The notes below the pieces were generated by a model. That model was not told the origin of the DNA, ran no database searches, and saw nothing but the letters and a program-made list of their open reading frames with translations. From the NCBI GenBank assembly GCA_041660525.1, contig JBAZWD010000006.1:87073-151072 (forward strand): a stretch of 64,000 nucleotides of DNA, read 5' to 3'. Made by a program: the position numbers and the translations under genes. The stretch comes from JABCZS01 sp041660525 (lineage in GTDB: Bacteria > Pseudomonadota > Gammaproteobacteria > JABCZS01). Position 1 is the stretch's first letter. Each line of letters opens with the position of its first letter. Positions 1-9,396 of this stretch are shown one piece after another.

Positions 1-1
1 A

Positions 2-775
2 CTAAATGAAAAAAATGTAACAGAAGTTGCGATTTTTGCTAATACACATGATTTTACAGAACAGGATCAAGCAAGACTGGAACAATATGCAGACGCCGGC
101 CATATTATTGCCAATCATACGGCCCATCATTTAAATCTTCACGATGAAAATATAACTCCCGAACTTTATATTGACGATATAGATGAGGCGGATAAAAAAT
201 TAAGTCAATTTAAAACTTATCATCGTTGGTTTCGTTATCCTTATTTAAGACAAGCACGGACAATTTTTGATGAAAATGATATTCAAATTCAAAACCATCT
301 TTTAAAAGAAAAATATAAACATGGGTATGTTACGGTTGAAACGTATGATTGGCATTTAGATCATTTATTGTCAGAAGATATTAAAAATGGTGTCCCTGTA
401 AATTTCAAAAAACTACGTGAAATTTATATAGAAATATTATGGGATAGCATTGTTTTTTATGATAACTTAGCCCAAAAGGTTTTAGGTAGAAGCCCTAAAC
501 ATATTCTGCTCTTACATGAAAATGATTTAAATGCTTTGTTTATCGGAGATTTAATTGATCATATTCGGAAAAATGGCGGTGAAATCATCTCTAATTCTTC
601 TGCTTATACCGACCCTGTAGCCATGGAAAAATACGATACATTACGTTTATCACAAAGAAGGTTGCGTGCTATTGCTAAAGATTTGCATTACACGGGCGCT
701 ACTTCTTCACAATTTGAAGAGGAAGAAAATATTGAAAAGTTTTATAAAGCCAAGATGAACAATTATAACAACTAA
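2..775 (+). CDS. polysaccharide deacetylase (NodB fold), 5' end outside window
   Basis: The frame is open from the first base to a TAA at 773-775, so this is the 3' part (257 codons plus stop) of a longer gene. The visible part carries NodB-type deacetylase motifs: a metal-site HTAHH at about bases 116-130, FRYPYLR (the RxxPY motif) near 230-250, YDWHLD near 350, and a late HENDLNAL histidine motif near 517-540. The first TFDD motif and any signal peptide would lie before the window. The family removes N-acetyl groups from surface or cell-wall glycans in a metal-dependent reaction. The gene runs tail-to-tail into the minus-strand operon, with a 4-base overlap of stop codons. Family assignment is good; the substrate is unknown. 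Confidence 0.8.
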   Translation, partial: LNEKNVTEVAIFANTHDFTEQDQARLEQYADAGHIIANHTAHHLNLHDENITPELYIDDIDEADKKLSQFKTYHRWFRYPYLRQARTIFDENDIQIQNHLLKEKYKHGYVTVETYDWHLDHLLSEDIKNGVPVNFKKLREIYIEILWDSIVFYDNLAQKVLGRSPKHILLLHENDLNALFIGDLIDHIRKNGGEIISNSSAYTDPVAMEKYDTLRLSQRRLRAIAKDLHYTGATSSQFEEEENIEKFYKAKMNNYNN

Positions 776-3700
776 TGAATAATATTTTTTTTATTCACAG
801 CATGAATTAGTTGTATCGCGCTCATCACAACCCACAGCGACCATAGCAACATCAAGCCGCGATAAACCCACATGGGTAATGAGATTATCCAAGCACGTGG
901 CCAAGTTTTTGTGCTGATGTCTTGCAACCAAACAAAATCTGCATGCAGCTGGCTCGTTAATGCGCTTGGGATTAATTGCATATTGGGCGCATAGTGTAAA
1001 CCTTGAATCATTGCAAAAATTAATATGCCCAATGCTGCGATAAGAATTATGACCAGTAATGCTTGCACAATGCGTTTTAATTTTTTCGGAATGTTGCGAA
1101 TAAATTTCGGATATAAACTGCATAACACTAACGCAACAACAACCCATAATCCTAAATGCGGTGTGAGTAAACTTAAACCCGTAAGCAATATTAACCATTG
1201 GCTTGTTTTTAAGGGTGAGTTGGCCATTTTTCCTAATACTAGGGCTAAAATAATAGCGCCGACTACCCAGATCCAATATAACAATGCCGGACCATAACCT
1301 TGCCCACCTAATGCTAAAACAAAACGATCATTAGGTAAGTTTAAACCTAAATTGATATTATAAGCGGGAATTCCCCAATCTAATTTTGGTGTGCGGGTAA
1401 AAAATCCTGCGGATTGTTTTGTTTGTAAAACAATATCCACCCAATTATTGCCCGGGCTAATCGGTAAAATAATTTCATTATTATTTTGTAGCACTTGCAA
1501 AACACCATTTACTTTTACTTCTTTTACTGTGACATCGCTAGGTAATTTCAAGGTTTGTTGACTGCCCAGCGTGCTGCGCAATAAAGCTTGCAAGATTATT
1601 TCACTGCCGCGTGTTGTGGCATTCGTTAATAAATTAACTTGATCCAAAGTCACTGTTGATCCCAACATAGCGGGCAAACGATTTAATTGAATATGCACAG
1701 ATTGCGAAGGCCAAGGTTGCCATTGCAATAATTCGGAAGGAATACCGGTAATACTCGGATGCCAAATAGAGGCAATATTCACACGCCACTCTTCTATCCA
1801 ACTCGTTGTTTCCGGCGCTAATAATGTTAAATCGTCATAATCTGCTAAAGTCGATTCCCAAGTGACTTCGCGTTGATGCGGTGCAAATGAAACTTGTACT
1901 TCATTGTTTTGCACGATCATGCCTGGCGTTGTTACCGATTCATGCGCAAGTAGCGGAATATTTAATTGAATTGCGCCTGCAACTGGTGCAATACGTTCAA
2001 CCTGCGTTGTCACTTCGCCTTTTAATCCTAAATTTAAATTACGAATCACGCGTACAAAAGGTTGAATAGCCGATACACTTTGATTTTGTGTGCCACGCTC
2101 ACGACGTAATAAATCTAAGGTATTGCCTGTTAAACGATGATTATCTAAACCTTCCACAAACCAAGCAGGTGCTGTGACTTCAACCCAATGCGGATTAAGC
2201 GGGAAATCTAAAGAAACTTTATCCATATTAAATGCGCGACCGTAAATCATCACTGTATGATGACCTTCATCCAGCTGAACCATTAAGGTATTATCCTGCC
2301 AAAATAATCCTTTTGCCGGCTGCTGATTTACAAATATTTGATCAGCTTGCCAATAAGCTGAACGCCCTGGAATAGGCACAGCAACGGGTTCAAGAGCATC
2401 AATTTGTAAACTGATATAAATATCATCATGCGGCACATTCACAAAAGCCGCACCAATACTGGCACATTGCGGCAAACAGGATGCGGGTTCTAAAAGACGT
2501 GTTTTTAAGGTATCCAACAGCGCTGGATCAGGAATATCATTGGCTTGCGCAAAATCAGGGCTTGTGCTTAAAAAAAGAATCGCTAAAGCCGGCATAAAAT
2601 TAAATTTCATATGTAATTTTTCTGCGCGTTTTTTCCATAAACGTAAACCAATGGCAATCGAAAAAATAATTTTTAACAAAGTTAATACTAATAACATTAA
2701 AGGCGATAATAAAAATAAATAAATATTTTGATCTTTATTGACAGGTGATGACCATTCCATATTGATTTGTGTAGCCTCCCATTGTGGACGCGCAGGACCT
2801 GTTTGTGTTTTTGCATCAACAGGCACAGCAAATTGATCAGCTGCAGCTGCGAGTGTGCGTGGCCTTGCTTCCATTAACATTTTTTCCGCATGTACGGGTT
2901 GAGCTTTTGCAATCACTTGCGGATATAAACTATCGATTAAACTCACACTTCCTAACCAAACTATCATTACCGCTAAAACAACAAAACTTAAATCCCGATA
3001 AATTTTTAAGAATCGCAAACCTTTAAACCATTGCACAGCCCACAAAGCCAATACAATATTTAACCAAAATAACAAAGGCGCAGCTTTTGGATGATAGCTC
3101 ATCAATAATACAAAAAATGCCATCAATGCCCATTTTTTATCTAACACGGTAGCCAGCGCTAACGTTAATAATAGAACAATAAAAATATCCCATAGTGACC
3201 ATGTGGACAATACACTTCCTGCAATTTGATCAACGCCAAACGCCGTTAACAATTCCCAACCTGGCGGTAAGGATAAAGTCGTACTGACATGATCGAAATT
3301 TTCTTCCCAACCCGTCGCATTTAAACGCCATTTATTTTCAACCACACTTAATGCTTGTGCGTTTAAAAATCCTTGTCTTACTTCAACACCTGGTATTTGC
3401 GTGCCTTGTGCATTTTCTAGAATGGTAATCAATTGCGGTTGACCGTTTAAATTAAATTGCCCCAATAAATAAGGTTGTTTTAATGATAAACGCCCAGTGG
3501 ATAAAATCTGTCCTTGCAGCGTATCTTCTACGGTCCATGATTTTCCAGAAAAATCCAACCACATATGCCGTGTTAAACTAAATTGATTATTGGACGCTTG
3601 AATATTATCTGAGGATGTTAGCAAAACAGGATCAGCCACTAAAACCCGGTAGGCAGGAAGATTGCGCCAATCATCGGGCAATAATGTTTGCGATGGATCA

Positions 3701-4614
3701 ACACTCGGCACACCGGAAACACTCATTATACCTAGCTGTGGATCGGGTTCAAAAGACCAAATTTCTTCTGCGGGCCAAGGTGGTCCTACTTCTGAGCGTG
3801 TTAATGTATCTACTTTCTCAGGAAAACGTTCGCTAATTTCAATTTGCCATTTTCCTGGGCGCAATTGCACGCGTAAAATACCTTTGTCATCTAATTGTGC
3901 GGGCAGCGAACTATCTAAACGCATAGCCAATGTACCTGGCAATAATACTGGGCCTAATTGCACTTCGCGCGCAGGTCCGCTCACGTCTAATTCAATAACA
4001 CTTTGTACTGTTAACGGAACGCCTTGATTAATTTTACGAAATACGCGTAACGCTAATGCGGCATTGCCCAATTTAGCATCGGCTTGTTGTAACCAAAGTT
4101 GTCCAGTTTCATCAAATCTTGGATGTGCAATACTTTTATTATCTTGAGTCAATGCCACTAATCCTGTTTGTTTAGGAATTTTTATAAATTCAGGTAAGGT
4201 TTCACCATAAGATAATACGCCTTGGATCGTATAAACACCGGGATCTAAGGCCATCATCGGCGTTTGATTGTGTTCAGTAATTGGATAATATTCGCCATTG
4301 ACTTGTACTTGTTGCGGCCATAAATTTAAATCGCCAGGTAATGCAACCAAAGACGGCGCAAACACTTGCCAATTTTGCGTGAAATAAATTTTGTTAAATT
4401 GTACGTCGAGTGTTACTGTCGAAGGCCATGCACAAAAACGTGATGTTTGTTGATCATATAAAAAAGGACAATGGTATTGTGTTTCATCATACAGCACCCA
4501 ATTTTCCCAAGGCTGCAAAACGGGTGGGATTTGTTCTTGGGTTATGGGCGCTGCCCAAACATTCGCAGATAAAATTAACAATAAAGAAAAAACTATTTTT
4601 TTAAATCGTTGCAT
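772..4614 (-). CDS. large exported membrane protein with duplicated periplasmic module, unknown function
   Basis: 1280 residues. I chose the ATG at 4614, one base after the stop of the upstream gene, because it gives a classical signal peptide (MQRFKKIVFSLLLILSANVWA); longer starts would precede that leader. Layout: signal peptide 1-21; a beta-rich periplasmic region about 22-470; hydrophobic segments about 472-491, 495-530 and 540-560; another about 630-658; a second signal-peptide-like stretch 669-691 ending in AQA; a second beta-rich region about 692-1100; and four C-terminal membrane segments (about 1107-1128, 1138-1165, 1180-1203, 1242-1272). The two halves look related: each has a PG...W...VN...(L/M)..L..G..T pattern (about 93-132 and 749-788). 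It is the last gene of the pilVWX-acyltransferase operon. I recognise no named family, so a role in envelope or pilus biology is only inference from position. Confidence 0.7.
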   Translation of the reverse strand: MQRFKKIVFSLLLILSANVWAAPITQEQIPPVLQPWENWVLYDETQYHCPFLYDQQTSRFCAWPSTVTLDVQFNKIYFTQNWQVFAPSLVALPGDLNLWPQQVQVNGEYYPITEHNQTPMMALDPGVYTIQGVLSYGETLPEFIKIPKQTGLVALTQDNKSIAHPRFDETGQLWLQQADAKLGNAALALRVFRKINQGVPLTVQSVIELDVSGPAREVQLGPVLLPGTLAMRLDSSLPAQLDDKGILRVQLRPGKWQIEISERFPEKVDTLTRSEVGPPWPAEEIWSFEPDPQLGIMSVSGVPSVDPSQTLLPDDWRNLPAYRVLVADPVLLTSSDNIQASNNQFSLTRHMWLDFSGKSWTVEDTLQGQILSTGRLSLKQPYLLGQFNLNGQPQLITILENAQGTQIPGVEVRQGFLNAQALSVVENKWRLNATGWEENFDHVSTTLSLPPGWELLTAFGVDQIAGSVLSTWSLWDIFIVLLLTLALATVLDKKWALMAFFVLLMSYHPKAAPLLFWLNIVLALWAVQWFKGLRFLKIYRDLSFVVLAVMIVWLGSVSLIDSLYPQVIAKAQPVHAEKMLMEARPRTLAAAADQFAVPVDAKTQTGPARPQWEATQINMEWSSPVNKDQNIYLFLLSPLMLLVLTLLKIIFSIAIGLRLWKKRAEKLHMKFNFMPALAILFLSTSPDFAQANDIPDPALLDTLKTRLLEPASCLPQCASIGAAFVNVPHDDIYISLQIDALEPVAVPIPGRSAYWQADQIFVNQQPAKGLFWQDNTLMVQLDEGHHTVMIYGRAFNMDKVSLDFPLNPHWVEVTAPAWFVEGLDNHRLTGNTLDLLRRERGTQNQSVSAIQPFVRVIRNLNLGLKGEVTTQVERIAPVAGAIQLNIPLLAHESVTTPGMIVQNNEVQVSFAPHQREVTWESTLADYDDLTLLAPETTSWIEEWRVNIASIWHPSITGIPSELLQWQPWPSQSVHIQLNRLPAMLGSTVTLDQVNLLTNATTRGSEIILQALLRSTLGSQQTLKLPSDVTVKEVKVNGVLQVLQNNNEIILPISPGNNWVDIVLQTKQSAGFFTRTPKLDWGIPAYNINLGLNLPNDRFVLALGGQGYGPALLYWIWVVGAIILALVLGKMANSPLKTSQWLILLTGLSLLTPHLGLWVVVALVLCSLYPKFIRNIPKKLKRIVQALLVIILIAALGILIFAMIQGLHYAPNMQLIPSALTSQLHADFVWLQDISTKTWPRAWIISLPMWVYRGLMLLWSLWVVMSAIQLIHAVNKKNIIH

Positions 4615-4615
4615 G

Positions 4616-7600
4616 CTAGAGACGTCCCTTATAAAATAAAAAACCATCATTATTTAAAACAAACAAATCACCGGTAATATACCATCCCTCATGAAACGCG
4701 GCTTGTGTTGCACGCGGTTCACCTAAATATCCGATCATCATACCTAAACCACGCACCAGTAACAAACCTTCTTGTCCTGCGTCTAAGGTTTTAAAGGTAT
4801 TGGGATCTACAATTTTTACTGCAAATCCAGGCAAAGGCCGCCCCACTGATCCCGGTTGCATACCACGTTGCAAACGTCCAGGATGACGAATATCCGGCAC
4901 ATTCATGGCAATACCAGGTCCCATTTCAACGCAGCCATAACTATCCAATAATTCTAAAGCAAATTGTTCTGCAAAAGCGCTGGCTAACACGTCCGGTAAT
5001 GCTTCACCTGCCACAACCGCATTGCGAATATAACTAAAGCGTGAAGGGCGAATTTCATTAATATATTGTGTGTAATGCGCAATGTTGTCAAAAATCAGCG
5101 TGGTTTTATATTGACTCATCATCGCGCCTATTTTTTCGTAAGCGATTGAGGGTTCAGGATGATACGCAACACCCATGCCGTTAATGAGTGGTAACCATAA
5201 ATTTAAACTATAACCGTAAGCACCTTCAAAGGGTAAAACGCCCATGACGCGATCTTTGGGTTTTAAATGCAAAATACTCGAATAACTTTGCACATTGGCA
5301 ATAATATTATTATGAGAAAGAAGTGCACCTTGTGTGGATGTTTTATTGCCTTTAGAAAAACAAACGGCTGCGGTTGTATCTGTCGTGTGAACTGTGCAAC
5401 CATATATTTTTAATATCCAGTTTTTCGGTAACCAAAATACCGCCCATTGCGCCAATCTGCGTTGTAAATCTTTAGCAATAAAATGTAAATCTTCATAATA
5501 AATCACTTCATCCAGAGGCGCTTGCTGAATATGTTGTAAAAAAGCGCGATTGGAAATAATAACTGTCACCTGACTTTTATCAATAAAATATTGCCAATCA
5601 CTGATGGCATTGGTGTAAGGAAAATTAATGGCTGCTTTGCCGGCTAAAGTAATCGCGACATTGATTAACGCTGCATGCGTACTGGGTGGCATTAATACAC
5701 CGATGAATGTTTCACCTTGGTATTGATTGCGAAAATAGCGCGCTAATAATAAAGCTCGCCCAATAAATTGACCGTAGGTTAAATGCGGAATTAAAGGATC
5801 AGCCATGCAAAATTTAAAATAACGTTTTGCGGCCGTGTGCAACAGGCGCCGTGATAAAGTATCGCGTGGATCTTTTGTAAAAAACTTAACTGCCGCGCCT
5901 AATTCTTGCACTGCTTGTCGCACTGCAGTTGCTTTACTATTGGCTGGCATTGCAGCGCCAAAAGAAACTGTGACTTTAATTGGCATTTGTATTGGTAATT
6001 TCCAAAAGGCACGCCCACCGCGATAAGCAAAAATACTATTCCACAAAGCGTCAATATGCACGGGAATAATAGGCACATTATCGAGTCCTTCCATGATACG
6101 TTCAAAGCCTTTGCGAAAAGGCAATAATTGACCCGTGCGGGTAATGGTTCCTTCCGCAAAAATACACACAACGTGGCCTTGGCGTAATTCTTCACGCGCT
6201 TTTTCAAACGCAGCCAGCACCATATCATATTCGCCTTCTTTAATCGGGATAGCATGCGCTAATTTAAACACCCAATTAAATAATTTATTTTCATAAATTT
6301 CTTTTAAAATTAAATAACGAATAAATCTTGGCGTACTGCCACTTAAGATTAAGCCATCGATATAAGAGACATGATTGCATACAATTAATACCGGGCCGTT
6401 TTTAGGGAAATTTTCATAACCTACCAAACGCACGCGATACAAAGTATGGGTTACCAACCAAATTAAAAAACGTAAGAAAAAATCAGGAAATACTTTGACT
6501 GTTAATATAAATAAAGTAAAAGTACCCACACCAAAAATCAAAAATAAATGTGTGGGGTTTAATTGCAAATAGGTATAACACAACCAAGTAATACCTGCAG
6601 CAAATAACATGCCTAAGGCTGTGACAAAATTCCCAGTAGCAATCATGCGCCCTTTTTGATCGTGTGCTGGCAATTCTTGTAATAATGCATTCAAGGGTAC
6701 AATATAAAATCCTGCAGAAGTGCCCACGCAAAATAATACAAAATAAACAGCATAAGGCGATACAGAAGAAGACTTGGTCATAAACAATAAAAAAACAGCC
6801 ATTAATAAGGCACCCAGAGGAATTAATCCAGGTTCAATTTGATCACCCGACATTTTGCCGGCGATTAAACTGCCCACACCAATACCTAAACCCAACATCA
6901 CTTGCATCAGTGCAATCGCTGAAGGGCTCCAACTTAAAGTAAAATGTCCCCAGGCAATCATATTCACCTGCATAGCCAAACCCAAGGCCCAAAAATAAGC
7001 AATCGCCATAATCACCCAAAATAATAAAGGGTGTTTAAAAAAATGTTTAAAACCTAAAATAATTTCTGACCAAGGATTTATCGCGAGTGTCCGGGCGCTG
7101 GATGCAACTACACGTGGTATACCTAAACTACAAATTACCGCACATGCTGCAATGCCAATTAATACAAAGCCGATTTTATATAGAGCAGTTCCCCATAAAT
7201 CGACTAATACACCCCCGCATACGCTACCCAATAAAATTGCAATATAGGTTGTTGTTTGTAATAAACCATTGGCATACGATAATTCTGATAAAGCCACTGA
7301 TTCTGGCAAAATGCCATATTTTGCAGGACTAAAAAAAGCAGCTTCTGTGGCAATCGCAAATAAAATAGCCAACATTAAAAAACTGCTCTGTAAATTTAAG
7401 GCGAATAAAGCCATAAATACCGTCAGCAAGCTCGCAACCCTTACCCAAATCAGTACGCTGCGTTTGCTAAAACGATCGGCCAAAAATCCCGCGTAGCCGG
7501 AAAAGAGTAAACCTGGAATAATGAAAATCATCGCTGCGATCGATAAAGGCTCGCCGGTCATCGCATCATGCACGATCAGCAAGGAGACGACCATGCGATA

Positions 7601-7687
7601 AAAATTATCATTAAAAGCACCCAAAAATTGAGTGCAAAGAAAAGCAGAAAAGTCTTTTCTTTTCAGTAGAGCCTTATAAGTGGTCAT
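4616..7687 (-). CDS. fused lysophospholipid transporter / 2-acyl-GPE acyltransferase / truncated acyl-ACP synthetase (LplT-Aas)
   Basis: 1023 residues in three domains. Residues 1-400 are an LplT-type major facilitator (opening with FLGAFNDNFYR). Residues about 425-610 are a PlsC acyltransferase with NHVSYID (N438, H439, D444) and FAEGT (E512). Residues about 640-1023 are an AMP-binding synthetase N-lobe with YGCVEMGP and GWYITGDL. LplT-Aas proteins flip lysophosphatidylethanolamine across the inner membrane and re-acylate it. Oddities: the protein stops at YKGRL, exactly at the hinge (A8) motif, so the C-terminal lobe of about 100 residues with the catalytic lysine is missing. The P-loop is degenerate (FSKGNKTSTQG at about 777-787, where the family has TSG..G.PKG), and the A4 histidine motif is not recognisable. 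Flippase and acyltransferase probably work; the synthetase probably does not. It starts 3 bases after pilX. Confidence 0.85.
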   Translation of the reverse strand: MTTYKALLKRKDFSAFLCTQFLGAFNDNFYRMVVSLLIVHDAMTGEPLSIAAMIFIIPGLLFSGYAGFLADRFSKRSVLIWVRVASLLTVFMALFALNLQSSFLMLAILFAIATEAAFFSPAKYGILPESVALSELSYANGLLQTTTYIAILLGSVCGGVLVDLWGTALYKIGFVLIGIAACAVICSLGIPRVVASSARTLAINPWSEIILGFKHFFKHPLLFWVIMAIAYFWALGLAMQVNMIAWGHFTLSWSPSAIALMQVMLGLGIGVGSLIAGKMSGDQIEPGLIPLGALLMAVFLLFMTKSSSVSPYAVYFVLFCVGTSAGFYIVPLNALLQELPAHDQKGRMIATGNFVTALGMLFAAGITWLCYTYLQLNPTHLFLIFGVGTFTLFILTVKVFPDFFLRFLIWLVTHTLYRVRLVGYENFPKNGPVLIVCNHVSYIDGLILSGSTPRFIRYLILKEIYENKLFNWVFKLAHAIPIKEGEYDMVLAAFEKAREELRQGHVVCIFAEGTITRTGQLLPFRKGFERIMEGLDNVPIIPVHIDALWNSIFAYRGGRAFWKLPIQMPIKVTVSFGAAMPANSKATAVRQAVQELGAAVKFFTKDPRDTLSRRLLHTAAKRYFKFCMADPLIPHLTYGQFIGRALLLARYFRNQYQGETFIGVLMPPSTHAALINVAITLAGKAAINFPYTNAISDWQYFIDKSQVTVIISNRAFLQHIQQAPLDEVIYYEDLHFIAKDLQRRLAQWAVFWLPKNWILKIYGCTVHTTDTTAAVCFSKGNKTSTQGALLSHNNIIANVQSYSSILHLKPKDRVMGVLPFEGAYGYSLNLWLPLINGMGVAYHPEPSIAYEKIGAMMSQYKTTLIFDNIAHYTQYINEIRPSRFSYIRNAVVAGEALPDVLASAFAEQFALELLDSYGCVEMGPGIAMNVPDIRHPGRLQRGMQPGSVGRPLPGFAVKIVDPNTFKTLDAGQEGLLLVRGLGMMIGYLGEPRATQAAFHEGWYITGDLFVLNNDGFLFYKGRL

Positions 7688-7690
7688 GTT

Positions 7691-8158
7691 TTACCGTAAA
7701 CTTTGCAATATGCTTCTAAGTGTAGTCCGCTTCCAGTTGGCCTGCATACGTTTATATACTTGTTTATTCTCAGATACAATCAAAAAACTGCTGCGAAAAT
7801 AATCTGGCTGCAAATATTCTAACACCACCCAAACTTGCATGCCGGACATGGATAAAACATAAGCGGCGGGTAATGCTTGTAAATCTTGCTCAAGAAAAAA
7901 ATTCCCCTCATAAGCCACGACAATACAACTAGAAAGGCAATTTTCTATGGAATTGGGAATAATTTCTAAGGGTAAACCATTTATAAGCTGTTCAACTTTT
8001 AATAAAACTTCCGCAACCCGCATATCCAACTGTAAATTATCTTTTTCAGTATGACTGGTCTTAGCCGCCCACAAACTTTCCCGCGCAGCATAAAGTGTCG
8101 TTATGCTTAACAACGTTAAAATAATAAGCACCGTCATTAAAATATTACCGCGCGGCAT
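7691..8158 (-). CDS. pilX: minor type IV pilus protein, PilX-like
   Basis: 155 residues from the ATG at 8158, which overlaps pilW by 14 bases. Starting there gives the typical PilX opening MPRGNILMTVLIILTLL, with one hydrophobic helix and no prepilin GFxxxE motif; the longer in-frame ATG upstream would add an atypical tail inside pilW. PilX-family proteins are minor components that help start and stabilise type IV pilus assembly in the inner membrane and periplasm. The remainder is poorly conserved by eye. Identity rests mainly on the N-terminus and on the pilV-pilW-pilX order. No pilY1, pilE or fimT gene follows; the next gene is the LplT-Aas fusion. Confidence 0.65.
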   Translation of the reverse strand: MPRGNILMTVLIILTLLSITTLYAARESLWAAKTSHTEKDNLQLDMRVAEVLLKVEQLINGLPLEIIPNSIENCLSSCIVVAYEGNFFLEQDLQALPAAYVLSMSGMQVWVVLEYLQPDYFRSSFLIVSENKQVYKRMQANWKRTTLRSILQSLR

Positions 8159-8885
8159 TATAAAGCACCACATTAAAATGTTTAAACGCAACCCCGCGCA
8201 CACTGTCCCAATCGCTAATATCTTCTGCTATTAAAAACACCGGCGTATTGTTTTTTAAAATGCCATAGCGCACATCCACATCTTCAATCCCTGAAACCAA
8301 CTCTATCGCCGACTTTTCGGGCAATAAGGTTTTTTGATATAACCCCGATTTAAAATAAAAGGTATCCACTTGCCAGCGCGCAACGATTGCATCCATTCCA
8401 TACATACGGCTTAAACCGTTATGCTGTAAAACATGTCCATTCACATCCGTGACCTGAAATAAATCGCCATGCGTACAATCTGAGATTAATAAAATATCAC
8501 CACTTTCAAATAAATTTTTTTGCGTAATATAAATGGGTTCATAGGTAAATCCCATAGCCTGCGACAGATTTGATCGCTCATAAGAAGCTTTTTCAATGTA
8601 TATTTTTGAATTTTCCTCATAAATCGCGCGCGGATGATGGCCAACATGATCATGCAAAATTAGATTCTCAAGTGACCCACACCCAGCCTCCCCAGCTGTT
8701 TCAATATTGTTTTTTAAAATATGCAAAGCCAGGCGCGAATTCTCCTGCGTTTGAAGCAAATCTTGTTGCAAATGGTATTGTTGCTGCTGATGAAAAAATA
8801 ATTGATAAACAGCGAATAAAAAAGTACTGCTGGCGGCTAGGACTAAAAGTAGTTCTAATAAGGAAAAGCCTGCTTGTTTGTTCAT
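8145..8885 (-). CDS. pilW: minor prepilin, PilW-like
   Basis: 246 residues. It begins MNKQAGFSLLELLLVLAASS, a type III (prepilin) leader cut by PilD between A/G and F, with glutamate at +5, followed by a long hydrophobic helix. The body holds a Cys pair (AGEAGCGS and ISDCTHGD) of the kind seen in PilW. Its start overlaps the pilV stop as ATGA, which indicates translational coupling. Minor pilins prime pilus assembly at the inner membrane, and with PilV and PilX form the tip or priming complex. The family call is good; the exact orthology is less certain because minor pilins diverge fast. Confidence 0.78.
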   Translation of the reverse strand: MNKQAGFSLLELLLVLAASSTFLFAVYQLFFHQQQQYHLQQDLLQTQENSRLALHILKNNIETAGEAGCGSLENLILHDHVGHHPRAIYEENSKIYIEKASYERSNLSQAMGFTYEPIYITQKNLFESGDILLISDCTHGDLFQVTDVNGHVLQHNGLSRMYGMDAIVARWQVDTFYFKSGLYQKTLLPEKSAIELVSGIEDVDVRYGILKNNTPVFLIAEDISDWDSVRGVAFKHFNVVLYNAAR

Positions 8886-9232
8886 GGTGTTATCTCATAT
8901 CCCATCTGCACAAACATCGCTTCAACGCTCAAAGGATTTTTCCAAAACACCGTAATTTTAGAATGCTCAAGATTCCCGGCGCCTTCTGGCAATAATTGCG
9001 CATTCATAAGATTCCAATCTTCTTGCAATTGTCTTGCGCGCGCACTGTTAGGCTGCGCATCAAACATCATCAATAAAGCAGATAAATTATAAGCTTGTTG
9101 AACAGCGCGTGAAACATAAACTGCTTCATACAATTGCCGCTGCGCTAAAAATTGTAATTGCAAAACACCCAATAACCCGGCAGAAAAAATTGCGAGTGCA
9201 ATTAAGAGTTCTAGAAAAGTGAAACCTTTCAT
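8882..9232 (-). CDS. pilV: minor prepilin, PilV-like
   Basis: 116 residues from ATG 9232, giving MKGFTFLELLIALAIF: a very short leader, then a prepilin helix with Glu at +5. Two further in-frame ATGs (9253 and 9262) would make a 7- or 10-residue longer leader. None has a convincing Shine-Dalgarno, so the start is uncertain. PilV is a minor pilin of the type IV priming complex. It is first in the operon pilV-pilW-pilX-LplT/Aas-1280-residue protein. The codons for the first 20 shared residues encode the same peptide as a relic ORF at 11600-11698, but with 12 synonymous differences. Confidence 0.75.
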   Translation of the reverse strand: MKGFTFLELLIALAIFSAGLLGVLQLQFLAQRQLYEAVYVSRAVQQAYNLSALLMMFDAQPNSARARQLQEDWNLMNAQLLPEGAGNLEHSKITVFWKNPLSVEAMFVQMGYEITP

Positions 9233-9332
9233 ATTACGTTGAGATACCTGCATACAACCCATTCATATTATTTTTGCGCGAATCTAGCATACGAAAATAG
9301 AATAAACAAGCAATATAAGAAATACATAATTT

Positions 9333-9360
9333 TTGTAAGTTAAGATACATGTGCTACTAT
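9333..9360 (+). promoter_or_regulatory. possible sigma70 promoter of the 9397 gene
   Basis: TTGTAA at 9333-9338 and TACTAT at 9355-9360 are separated by 16 bases, about 36 bases ahead of the ATG at 9397. The region is very AT-rich, so chance matches are likely. Confidence 0.35.
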
Positions 9361-9396
9361 ATTGAAATTATTATAATTTATATGGAAGTTGACATC

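Noticed and set aside
3662..4027. 121-codon plus-strand ORF inside the 1280-residue gene
   Set aside because: Antisense shadow; composition is not protein-like and no ribosome site is present.
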